Shown one piece after another: positions 17,713-25,536 of a DNA stretch of 34,075 nt. The DNA comes from Verrucomicrobiota bacterium (GTDB taxonomy: Bacteria > Verrucomicrobiota > Kiritimatiellia > UBA8416 > SLMC01): positions 1-34,075 of the forward strand of contig JASEHE010000010.1 in NCBI GenBank assembly GCA_030018915.1. Reading direction: 5' to 3'. The position numbers and the translations under genes are program-made. Each line of letters begins with the position of its first letter. The first letter of the stretch is position 1. The notes beneath the pieces are model-generated. The model did no database searches, had not been told where the DNA came from, and saw only the letters and a program-made list of their open reading frames with translations.

Positions 17713-18287
17713 GTTGCAAAGACATCATGCGGCGCCTGATGGATAACCCGGCGGACACATCCGTCGGAATCGGCGCGCATCTGGAAGAGTGCGCCCATTG
17801 CAGGCAACTGAAAGACGCGCTGACTGGTCTGGCCCGGGCCGGCGCCGACGCGCGGGCTCGCGATCTGGCCGGCGAGCGCGTCAGTTCCACGCGCCTGCTG
17901 GTGGCAGAGATTCTGGCCCGGCGGCGTGATGAGCCGGGCGGTTTTCCGTTCTGGACTCCGGCGCGCGCGACAGCATGGACGCTGCCGGTGTTTGGCGTCG
18001 TCATTCTCGGCCTGATCCTGTTCCTCGGCAAAGAACGGGAAGGAGCGCCGCCCGGCGGCGTTTCCCCAGAGATCGCCCGGCTGGATGCGCGAATCGAGGC
18101 GCTGTCCGGTGGTCTGGAGCGCGCCATTGCGGAGTTCCAGCGGGAGCGCCTGGTTGCCGAGCCGATTCCCCTGGAGAACAGAGCCAACGAACTGATGGTG
18201 GATATGGAGCTGTGCGCGCGGCGGCCGGCCGAGGAACTGGCCTGCCTGGCAGTCGCTCTGCCCCGGAACGGCCGCCGGGCCAGATGA
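17709..18287 (+). CDS. Putative membrane anti-sigma factor (zf-HC2-like)
   Basis: GTG start overlapping the sigma-factor stop. HLEECAHC (HxxxCxxC) motif then a single transmembrane segment (WTLPVFGVVILGLILFL). Confidence 0.75.
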   Translation: MSCKDIMRRLMDNPADTSVGIGAHLEECAHCRQLKDALTGLARAGADARARDLAGERVSSTRLLVAEILARRRDEPGGFPFWTPARATAWTLPVFGVVILGLILFLGKEREGAPPGGVSPEIARLDARIEALSGGLERAIAEFQRERLVAEPIPLENRANELMVDMELCARRPAEELACLAVALPRNGRRAR

Positions 18288-18391
18288 CGCGGCGAGGAGA
18301 TTTGTGATTATGACTGAGAGCAAGAGACACAGCGCGGCGAAGCCGCAACCCGGGAGAAAGAATCACCACGAGGCCACCGAGGCGAAAGCTC

Positions 18392-18418
18392 GGGTTGCGG
18401 GCAGCAGCCCGCCTTGCA
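18392..18418. repeat. Hairpin repeat GGGTTGCGGGC-AG-CAGCCCGCCTTGC, copy 1
   Basis: GGGTTGCGGGCAGCAGCCCGCCTTGCA. Near-identical element at 25324-25349. Confidence 0.7.
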
Positions 18419-18433
18419 ATAGGGGGGAAAATA

Positions 18434-19120
18434 ATGAGACGATATGAGCGATTCATGCCCATAATTTCGGGAATGGCGGTCCTGGCGATGGCCGGCGCAA
18501 TCATGGCGACTCTGGCCCAGCCGCCACCGATCCCGGAACCGGCCGCGGCCAAGGCCATGCCCGCGGAGTCGGTCAAGTCGCGCCCCAAGTTCCCCGATCT
18601 CCCCCCAACGCCGCCGGACTGGGAGTTTGTCCAGAAGGTGGCCTTCTCGCGGTTTCCGGACGTCAACGCGGCGGACGTCATGCGGTTTGCGGCGGAACAC
18701 CGCACGGCCGAAACGCGGGAACTCAAGGCCCTGTCCAGAATCCGTCCGGACGAGGCGGTCGAGCGTCTGACGGACCTCATCTACGAATTGCTCGGCATCA
18801 TGGCCCTGCGCCAGAGCAATCCGCCGCTATACGCGGTCAAAATCCGCCAATTGAAGAGCGATGCCGAGGTGAACCGCTGGACGGAAGCCAGCCGCCAGGA
18901 CGCGGGCGAGGCGCGCTCTCTCTCTCTCGATTCGCTTCGCAAAGCCATCGAGCAGGCTTTTGACGTCCGGCAAGAAATCATGGCGGCAGATGTCGAGGCG
19001 CTGGAGAAGAAGCTGGAGCAGTTGAAGGCGCTGGTGCGCCGGCGGCAGGAGAGCCGCCGGGCGATCGTCGCGCAGCGGTTCGCGGAACTGACCGCGGACG
19101 AAAAGCCGCTACAATGGTGA
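18434..19120 (+). CDS. Hypothetical secreted/membrane-anchored protein with C-terminal coiled coil
   Basis: MRRYERFMPIISGMAVLAMAGAIMATLAQPPPIPEP signal/TM-like N-terminus; charged helical C-terminus. Stop overlaps the downstream ATG (ATGGTGA). Confidence 0.7.
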   Translation: MRRYERFMPIISGMAVLAMAGAIMATLAQPPPIPEPAAAKAMPAESVKSRPKFPDLPPTPPDWEFVQKVAFSRFPDVNAADVMRFAAEHRTAETRELKALSRIRPDEAVERLTDLIYELLGIMALRQSNPPLYAVKIRQLKSDAEVNRWTEASRQDAGEARSLSLDSLRKAIEQAFDVRQEIMAADVEALEKKLEQLKALVRRRQESRRAIVAQRFAELTADEKPLQW

Positions 19121-19890
19121 ACCTCGATAACATCCGTATCGTGTTGGCGGGCCCGCTGTGCGGCGGGAATGTCGGCGCCGTATGCCGGGCCATGGGCAAC
19201 ATGGGGTTGTCGGACCTGGCGCTCGTGGCGCCGCGGCGTCTCAACATGGACGAAGCGCGCTGGATGGCGTGCCACGCCGCTGAGATTCTTGACAATCGCG
19301 CGGAATTCGGCGCCCTGCCGGAAGCAGTGGCGGATTGCGCCGCAGTCCTTGGGACAACCGCGCGGCCGGGGCTCTACCGCCGGCACGCCCGGACCCCGCG
19401 CGAGTGGGCTCCGCGGATTCTGGAAGGGACCGTGAACGGGCGAGTGGCGCTCGTGTTCGGCCGGGAGGATAACGGGTTGAGCAACGACGAACTGGCCGTG
19501 TGCAACCATGTGATCCGGATTCCGTCCACGGAGGAGTATCCCTCGCTCAACGTGGCGCAGGCGGTTCTGGTGTGCGCGTACGAGGTCTACACGGCCAGCG
19601 CGCGGTACAGCCCGCCGCGGGAAAAATCGCCCGATGCGTCCTCGGCCCTGAAGGAGCGTATGATCGCCATGTGGCGGCAGATGCTGTTGGACATCGGATT
19701 CATGAAACCGGAAAAAGCGGACCACATGATGCTGGGGTTGCGGCGAATATTCGGCCGGGGCGCGCAGACGACGGATGACGTCCGCATCCTGATGGGCGTG
19801 GCCCGACAGGCTGAGTGGGTCGCGGCGGCGGTGAATGGCGCGGCCGGCCGGCCGGCCGGCGCGGCGGACTGCGAAACAACGGAAGGCTAA
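19114..19890 (+). CDS. trmJ: TrmJ-like SPOUT tRNA 2'-O-methyltransferase
   Basis: IRIVLAGPLCGGNVGAVCRAMGNMGLSDLALVAPR, RVALVFGREDNGLSNDELAVCNHVIRIPSTEEYPSLNVAQAVLVCAYE match TrmJ/LasT family motifs. Confidence 0.85.
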   Translation: MVNLDNIRIVLAGPLCGGNVGAVCRAMGNMGLSDLALVAPRRLNMDEARWMACHAAEILDNRAEFGALPEAVADCAAVLGTTARPGLYRRHARTPREWAPRILEGTVNGRVALVFGREDNGLSNDELAVCNHVIRIPSTEEYPSLNVAQAVLVCAYEVYTASARYSPPREKSPDASSALKERMIAMWRQMLLDIGFMKPEKADHMMLGLRRIFGRGAQTTDDVRILMGVARQAEWVAAAVNGAAGRPAGAADCETTEG

Positions 19891-19907
19891 TCCTGAGCGC
19901 TCCGCCT

Positions 19908-19955
19908 TAGCCCGGATATTTCCACGCCCCCGCAGGCGTGTGAAATATCCGGGTT
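19908..19955. repeat. Palindromic repeat (TTAGCCCGGATATTTC...GAAATATCCGGGTTA)
   Basis: Near-perfect inverted repeat of about 21 bp per arm between trmJ and gspE. Confidence 0.85.
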
Positions 19956-19978
19956 AGGCGGGGCGCCGAGGCTCGAAG

Positions 19979-20014
19979 CCCGCATATTTCGCGCGAGAGC
20001 GTGAAATATGCGGG
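19979..20014. repeat. Palindromic repeat (CCCGCATATTTC...GAAATATGCGGG)
   Basis: 12-bp perfect arms at 19979-19990 and 20003-20014, immediately upstream of gspE. Confidence 0.85.
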
Positions 20015-20028
20015 GCCAGGGGGTTAGG

Positions 20029-21732
20029 ATGGCTGAAATTGCCGGCGCATATCTCGCGGATCTCCTGAAGCGGACCGGGCTCTTCAGCGAGGACCAGGTC
20101 GAAGCGGCGCTGGACGCCGCGCGCAAGGACGGCGGCAGCATCACGGAACACGTAGCGCGCCTGGGCTTTGCGAATGAGGACGCGTTCCTGGAGACGCTGG
20201 CCGGAGTCATGAAGTTTCCGTTCGTCCGGCTGGCCTCCACGAACATTGATCCGTCAGTGCTGGCGCGGCTGCCGACAAAGGTCGTGTTTCAGTATAACGT
20301 GATCCCGGTTTCCTTCGAGAACAACGCTCTGTTGGTGGCATCGAGTGACCCGCTGAACATGGCGCTGATGGACGCCCTGCGCCTGGCAGCCGGCGCGCGC
20401 GTGCGGCTGGCGCTCTCCCCGGCGGCCGACATCGGTAAGGCGGCCAAGAAATTCTACGGCGTCGGCGCCGAGACCGTGGACCGCATGATCCGGGACGACC
20501 GGTTCGAAGTGAATCCGGACGCGAGGCTGGGCAAGCTGGACCTCGGCGAGCTGGACCAGGAAGCGTCCGTCGTCAAGTTTGTGAACCAGATCATCTGGGA
20601 AGCGTTCCAACAGAATGCCACGGATATTCACTTCGAGCCGATGGAAAATCGGCTGCGGATTCGGTGCCGGGTGGACGGCGTTCTGCACGAGACGCCCGTG
20701 CCGTCGCAGCTCACCCGGTTTCAGGCGGCGATCATTTCGCGCATCAAGGTTATGGCCAACATGGACATTGCCGAGAAACGGCTGCCCATGGACGGGCGCA
20801 TCGGCCTGCGCGCGCAGGGCGAGGACGTCGACATCCGCGTGTCCACGATGCCCACAGTGTACGGCGAAAGCGTGAGCCTGCGCCTCCTGCGCGGCAAGGC
20901 GAGCTTCGTGGAGCTGGCCAAACTGGGTATGAGCGAGCGGGACTCGACGCTGATCCGCAAGCTGATCAACCGCCCGAACGGAATCGTGCTGGTGACGGGC
21001 CCGACGGGCTCGGGGAAGACCACCTCGCTCTACGCCTATCTGCACGAGATCAACACGATTGATCAGCGAATTCTGACGGTGGAGGAGCCGATCGAGTACG
21101 AGATGCCGGGAATCAATCAGGTGCTGGTGCGGACGGACATCGGGCTGACGTTCGCGAAGACGCTGCGGCATTTTCTGCGGCAGGACCCGGACATCATCAT
21201 GGTCGGCGAAATTCGCGACCTGGACACGGCGGAAATCGCCATCCAGGCGTCGCTGACCGGGCATCTGGTGTTCAGCACGCTGCACACGAACGACGCGGCT
21301 GGAGCGTTCACACGCCTGCTCGACATAGGCGTGGAGCCGTTCCTGGTGGCGTCGGCGGTGGTGGGTGTGGTGGCGCAGCGGCTGGTGCGGCGGCTCTGCA
21401 CGGTCTGCCGGCGGGCCGGCCGACCGGATGCCGCCTTTCTGAGAGAGATCGGCTTTCCGGCCGGCCGGCCCGGGGGCGCGGAGATTTTCGAGGCGGGCGG
21501 TTGCGAACAGTGCCTCGGCACGGGATTCCGCGGCCGTTCCGGAATCTTCGAAATACTTCACGTCACCGAGGAAATCGAATCGCTCGTGATCGGCCGGAGC
21601 CCCACGGGCGACATCAAGCAGAAGGCCATCGCGCAGGGCATGACCACCCTGCGCGACGACGGCTGGGAGAAAACGGCAACTGGTGTTACAACGATCGAGG
21701 AGGTGCTTCGGGCAACCGAGGAGAACGAGTAG
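20029..21732 (+). CDS. gspE: Type II secretion / type IV pilus assembly ATPase GspE/PilB-like
   Basis: GIVLVTGPTGSGKTTSLYAYLHEIN Walker A, RILTVEEPIEYEMPGINQVLV, LRHFLRQDPDIIMVGEIRDLDTAEIAIQASLTGHLVFSTLHTNDA, CxxC pairs. ATG 20029 preferred because the called ATG (20008) lies in the palindromic repeat. Confidence 0.95.
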   Translation: MAEIAGAYLADLLKRTGLFSEDQVEAALDAARKDGGSITEHVARLGFANEDAFLETLAGVMKFPFVRLASTNIDPSVLARLPTKVVFQYNVIPVSFENNALLVASSDPLNMALMDALRLAAGARVRLALSPAADIGKAAKKFYGVGAETVDRMIRDDRFEVNPDARLGKLDLGELDQEASVVKFVNQIIWEAFQQNATDIHFEPMENRLRIRCRVDGVLHETPVPSQLTRFQAAIISRIKVMANMDIAEKRLPMDGRIGLRAQGEDVDIRVSTMPTVYGESVSLRLLRGKASFVELAKLGMSERDSTLIRKLINRPNGIVLVTGPTGSGKTTSLYAYLHEINTIDQRILTVEEPIEYEMPGINQVLVRTDIGLTFAKTLRHFLRQDPDIIMVGEIRDLDTAEIAIQASLTGHLVFSTLHTNDAAGAFTRLLDIGVEPFLVASAVVGVVAQRLVRRLCTVCRRAGRPDAAFLREIGFPAGRPGGAEIFEAGGCEQCLGTGFRGRSGIFEILHVTEEIESLVIGRSPTGDIKQKAIAQGMTTLRDDGWEKTATGVTTIEEVLRATEENE

Positions 21733-21754
21733 TCCCGCGACGCGGCGACCCAAA

Positions 21755-21793
21755 GAGCTCATGTTTCACACGGAAGCATGAAATATGCGAGGT
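21755..21793. repeat. Degenerate copy of the ATATTTC/GAAATAT palindrome
   Basis: GAGCTCATGTTTCACACGGAAGCATGAAATATGCGAGG between gspE and the four-helix-bundle ORF. Confidence 0.5.
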
Positions 21794-21870
21794 GGGGGGA
21801 CCCGGCCGGAGAGATGCCGGAGCCCGGAACGATGGGGGAACGAGGGAACAGCATAAAACGAGGAGCAGTG

Positions 21871-22317
21871 ATGATGCCGGAAGACATGACGAGTCTGAAA
21901 GTGTACGATATGGCGGAGAAACTGGCGGACGAGGTCTGGACCGCAGTGATGGACTGGGAGAACGCGGAACAGGCGACCGTCGGCGCGGAACTCGTGAAGA
22001 CGACGGACAACATCGGCGCGGCCATTGCCGAGGCTTTGGGCCGCAGGGGATTCCAGGGCAACCGCCGGGCCATCCGTCTGACCCGGGGTTACCTCAAGGC
22101 GGCGGAGCACTACATGCGAAGGGCGTATCGGCGCAAGTTGCTGGCCGACAAGGAAGCCGCGACGCTGAAATCCAGCGTGGATGAATTGACTCTGGTGCTG
22201 GACGCCTACCTGGCGCGGGCTGGGGCCAGCAACAAGGAAGCTGACGCTCCGACGCCGGCGCCCAAGTCGCGGAACTTCCCGCCGCGCGACAGAGGCTATC
22301 GTTCGAGCCGGGGGTAA
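21871..22317 (+). CDS. Four-helix-bundle protein (23S rRNA-IVS-like family)
   Basis: MTSLKVYDMAEKLADEVWTAVMDWENAEQATVGAELVKTTDNIGAAIAEALGRRGFQGNRRAIRLTRGYLKAAEHYMRRAYRRKLL resembles the four-helix-bundle family (LxVYxxAxxLxxxVw ... SIxxNIAEGxGR) with a C-terminal extension. Confidence 0.75.
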   Translation: MMPEDMTSLKVYDMAEKLADEVWTAVMDWENAEQATVGAELVKTTDNIGAAIAEALGRRGFQGNRRAIRLTRGYLKAAEHYMRRAYRRKLLADKEAATLKSSVDELTLVLDAYLARAGASNKEADAPTPAPKSRNFPPRDRGYRSSRG

Positions 22318-22320
22318 TTC

Positions 22321-23562
22321 ATGCCGCAATTCGTCTATGCCGCGCGCAGCCGCGCGGGCGAGAAAGTCGAGGGCGCCCTCGAGGCCAACGACCGCCGGAC
22401 GGCCCTGCTGCAGATCGAGAAACTGGGCTATATCCCGGTTTCCGTGCAGGATCGCGGAAGCGCGGCAGCCCGGCCGGGCGCCGGCGATTCGGCGGCGCCC
22501 CGGATCGGCCGCCGGCGGCGAATGGGCGGGCGGGACTTGCTGCTGTTCACCACGGAATTGAGCGACCTGCTGGCTTCGGGCATGACGCTGGGCAACGCGT
22601 TGAACGCGCTGGCGAAGCGCCGGAGCGACTCAGTGGGCGGAGCGGCGGTCATTGCGGAACTCCGTGACGAAATCGTCTGCGGCTCGAGCCTCTCGGACGC
22701 CATGTCGCTGAGCCCGCGCGTGTTTTCCAAGCTGTACGTCAACATGATCCGGGCCGGCGAGGCGAGCGGCGCGCTCGGCGAGGTGCTCAAGCGGCTCGTC
22801 TCGCATTACGAGCGAGTTCAGGAAACCAAGGATAAGGTGACGATGGCGCTGGTGTATCCATGCATCGTGCTCGCCATGGGGCTCGGGACGCTCGTGTTCT
22901 CGCTGGTCAAGGTGATTCCGACCTTCAGCGCGGTATTCGCCAACATGAAGACCGCGCTGCCGCTGCCCACCCGCATCCTGATCGGCGCCAGTTCCTGGCT
23001 GCTCAAGTACGGGTGGCTCGCGGCGCTGGTCATGGCGCCGGTCTGTATCCTTTCCTGGCGCGCGCTGCGCACCGAGCGGGGCCGCCTGTGGCGCGACCGC
23101 CTGCTGCTCAAGACGCCGCTCTTGCGAGGCATTGTGGCCTCGGGAATTTTCGCCAACTTCGCGCGCACCCTGGAAACGCTGCTGGCCAACGGCGTGCCGG
23201 TCCTGCGGGCTCTGGCCATCGTCGAGCAGACCGTGGGCAACACGGTGATCGGCCGCGAAATCCGTAACGCCCGCAACCGCGTCACGGACGGCACGACGAT
23301 TTCCGGGCCGCTGGCCGCCGGCAAGGTGTTTCCGCCAATGATGACGGACATGCTCTCCGTGGGCGAACAGACCGGCGACATGTGTGGGGCGCTGGCCCAC
23401 GTCTCGCGGCGCTACGAGAGCGAACTGGAGCGGAACCTGAAGATTTTCACCACCGCCCTGGAGCCGATCCTGATCGTGGTGGTGGCCGTGATGGTCGGGT
23501 TCGTCGCCATCAGCATTCTGATGGCGGTCTTCCGGCTGACCAGCGGCATTGGTATGGCGTGA
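22321..23562 (+). CDS. gspF: Type II secretion inner-membrane platform protein GspF
   Basis: MPQFVYAARSRAGEKVEGALEANDRRTALLQIEKLGYIPVSV; LLLFTTELSDLLASGMTLGNALNALAKR; three hydrophobic segments; FPPMMTDMLSVGEQTGDMCGALAHVSRRYESELERNLKIFTTALEPILIV. Confidence 0.95.
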   Translation: MPQFVYAARSRAGEKVEGALEANDRRTALLQIEKLGYIPVSVQDRGSAAARPGAGDSAAPRIGRRRRMGGRDLLLFTTELSDLLASGMTLGNALNALAKRRSDSVGGAAVIAELRDEIVCGSSLSDAMSLSPRVFSKLYVNMIRAGEASGALGEVLKRLVSHYERVQETKDKVTMALVYPCIVLAMGLGTLVFSLVKVIPTFSAVFANMKTALPLPTRILIGASSWLLKYGWLAALVMAPVCILSWRALRTERGRLWRDRLLLKTPLLRGIVASGIFANFARTLETLLANGVPVLRALAIVEQTVGNTVIGREIRNARNRVTDGTTISGPLAAGKVFPPMMTDMLSVGEQTGDMCGALAHVSRRYESELERNLKIFTTALEPILIVVVAVMVGFVAISILMAVFRLTSGIGMA

Positions 23563-23581
23563 AACAGGAAACTCGAAACCG
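23561..23581. repeat. Short degenerate heptamer array at gspF stop
   Basis: GAAACAG GAAACTC GAAACCG. Confidence 0.4.
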
Positions 23582-23687
23582 GAGAAGAGGCCATTGCGGA
23601 CGTTTGCGTCAACATGTTGGCGCCGATTCTTTCGCAAGGCGCTATTAGGTTGCGGCCGGCCGGCCGCATAGTGAAAGGACGGCGACG

Positions 23688-24113
23688 ATGAGAACGCGCG
23701 AACAGTCCATGGACAAGCGGAGACAGGAGCAGGAACGACGGGCGCGCGGGCGCGCGGGCTTCACGCTCATCGAGATCATGCTGGTCGTGATCATCCTCGG
23801 AATCCTGGCGGCGGTGGTCGTGGTGAATTTCCGGGGACAGGGAACCACGGCGCGGATCAACGCCACGCGGACCAGCATCCAGAACATCTGCACGGCCATC
23901 AACCTCTACGAAACCGAGACGGGCAAACTCCCCGCATCGCTGCGCGAATTGACTGCGGCAACCCAGCATCGGCCGGGATTGCTGCGGGACGACAACCTCC
24001 GGGATTCCTGGGGCGTGGAGTTTCACTACAAGCTGAAGGGCGAGTTCGATTTCGAGGTGCGGTCGGCGGGGCCGGACGGTCAGATGAGCAACGAAGATGA
24101 CTTGACGAACTGA
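23688..24113 (+). CDS. gspG: Major pseudopilin GspG
   Basis: Prepilin N-terminus RAGFTLIEIMLVVIILGILAAVVVVNF; C-terminal DNLRDSWGVEFHYKLKGEFDFEVRSAGPDGQMSNEDDLTN typical of GspG. Confidence 0.95.
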   Translation: MRTREQSMDKRRQEQERRARGRAGFTLIEIMLVVIILGILAAVVVVNFRGQGTTARINATRTSIQNICTAINLYETETGKLPASLRELTAATQHRPGLLRDDNLRDSWGVEFHYKLKGEFDFEVRSAGPDGQMSNEDDLTN

Positions 24114-24126
24114 GCGGGGCCAGATC

Positions 24127-24597
24127 ATGAACCAGGCGACGCGATGCCGGGCTTTCACGCTCATGGAGATTCTCCTCGTGATCCTGATCCTCGGGATCGT
24201 CACGGCGGTGATGCTCCCGGCGCTCTCGCGCTCCATCCGTGGCAGCCGTATCCGCCTGGCTACGCGGGAATTGGTCATGGCTGGCCGGTATGCCAGGAGC
24301 ATGGCCGTGCTGCAACAGAAGAACCTGACCCTGGACCTGGACCTTTCCGCCGCGACGATCGCCGTGGCGGGGCAGGACGACCGCTCCGCGCTGTTCCGCC
24401 GCGCGCTGGAAGGCGTGACCATCGAGAGCCTGGAGATCGCGTCGGAGGATCTGCTTCTGAACCAGGGGACTGGCCGGGTGACGTACCGGAACAACGGCAC
24501 GTGCACCCCGTACACGGTCCGGCTCAAGGACTCGAGCGGCAAGCAGGTGACGATCAACGTGGACGCGCTGTCGTCCGTGGAGACCGAGGAGCAATGA
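24127..24597 (+). CDS. gspH: Minor pseudopilin GspH-like
   Basis: CRAFTLMEILLVILILGIVTAVMLPALSRSIRGSRIRLATRELVMAGRYARSMAVLQ. Located between gspG and gspI. Confidence 0.85.
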   Translation: MNQATRCRAFTLMEILLVILILGIVTAVMLPALSRSIRGSRIRLATRELVMAGRYARSMAVLQQKNLTLDLDLSAATIAVAGQDDRSALFRRALEGVTIESLEIASEDLLLNQGTGRVTYRNNGTCTPYTVRLKDSSGKQVTINVDALSSVETEEQ

Positions 24598-25124
24598 AGA
24601 AGGGATTCACGCTGATCGAAGTGCTGATGGCCGTCACGATCCTGGGCCTGAGCATGGCGATCCTGCTCACGAGCGTGTCGAACTGCCTGGCCGTCGTGCG
24701 GCGGGCTCAGGAATACCAGGCGGCCCAGTGGGCGCTGAGCCTGGGCGAAACCGAGCACCCGCCGACGGAGTCGGACAAGCCGGAGAATCTGATCGTGGAA
24801 CCGGTGAAATACGAGAACGGGCTGAGCTACTCGCGCGAGGTCGAGGAAGACGCGGACCAGGACGATCTGTTCGTTGTCCGCGACAAGGCGACCTGGTCCT
24901 ACCGGGGCGTCGAGAAGTCCGAGGAGGTGGTCCGGCACATTTTCGTCCAGGGCAGCTCGAAAAACGCGTCCGGCTCGTCCGACACAGGCCTGCTGAAGGC
25001 CCCGGCGACGAAACCGGCGCCGGGCGCGACCTCCGGGCCCGTGCCGGGGCGACCGCCGGCGACGGTGCCAGGACGGCCGCCCGGACCCTGGGGCGCCGGC
25101 ATGCCCGGAAAGGCGGCGCAATGA
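24594..25124 (+). CDS. gspI: Minor pseudopilin GspI-like with Pro/Gly-rich C-terminal tail
   Basis: MKKGFTLIEVLMAVTILGLSMAILLTSVSNCLAVVRRAQEYQAAQWAL; ATGA overlap with gspH; tail PGATSGPVPGRPPATVPGRPPGPWGAGMPGKAAQ. Confidence 0.8.
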   Translation: MKKGFTLIEVLMAVTILGLSMAILLTSVSNCLAVVRRAQEYQAAQWALSLGETEHPPTESDKPENLIVEPVKYENGLSYSREVEEDADQDDLFVVRDKATWSYRGVEKSEEVVRHIFVQGSSKNASGSSDTGLLKAPATKPAPGATSGPVPGRPPATVPGRPPGPWGAGMPGKAAQ

Positions 25125-25190
25125 CCACGAATCTTCCCGGATTAGTGCCTTATCACGGCGCAACCGCCGCAAAAAACGAGAAGACACGGG

Positions 25191-25218
25191 ACTCAACACT
25201 CAACATGCAACGTTCAAC
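25191..25218. repeat. Degenerate heptamer array (nnnCAAC)
   Basis: ACTCAAC ACTCAAC ATGCAAC GTTCAAC. CTCAACATGCAACG (25199-25212) is the exact reverse complement of 25304-25317. Confidence 0.75.
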
Positions 25219-25304
25219 ACACAGAGATGAAATCCAGCGAGCGGTGCAAGTTCGGGCACGTCGTCTCTCTCGAACCATGGCGAGGCCATGAGCCGACTCC
25301 CGCC

Positions 25305-25349
25305 GTTGCATGTTGAGCGTTTTGGGTTGCGGGCGTCAGCCCGCGTTGC
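25305..25349. repeat. Inverted heptamer array running into hairpin repeat GGGTTGCGGGC-GT-CAGCCCGCGTTGC (copy 2)
   Basis: GTTGCAT GTTGAGC GTTTTGG GTTGCGG (25305-25332), then GGGTTGCGGGCGTCAGCCCGCGTTGC (25324-25349) matching 18392-18418. Confidence 0.7.
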
Positions 25350-25536
25350 GCAAACGTTGTTCTATCATCGTCTGGCGCATGAGATATACGTCGCGCGATC
25401 AACAAATGACGCTCGGAATACGCGGCAAATGACTGTCCGTGGATCCGCTATCGGGCCGGATCCCCGGCAATTACAAACGTTGCCCGAGAATACGTTAGCC
25501 ATGAGGAAAATGAAACGGAGAAAGGGAAAACAGAGA

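Noticed and set aside
19846-19862. CGGCCGGCCGGCCGGC run at the end of trmJ
   Set aside because: Simple GC-rich repetition within coding sequence; GCCGGC is frequent throughout the window.
20254-21762. 502-aa minus-strand ORF
   Set aside because: Antisense to gspE.
23412-25199. 595-aa minus-strand ORF
   Set aside because: Antisense to gspF end, gspG, gspH and gspI; shadow ORF.
25288-25536. N-terminal extension of the endonuclease ORF from 25288
   Set aside because: It reads through a heptamer array, a hairpin repeat and the cassette boundary; ATG 25501 or 25537 is far more plausible.
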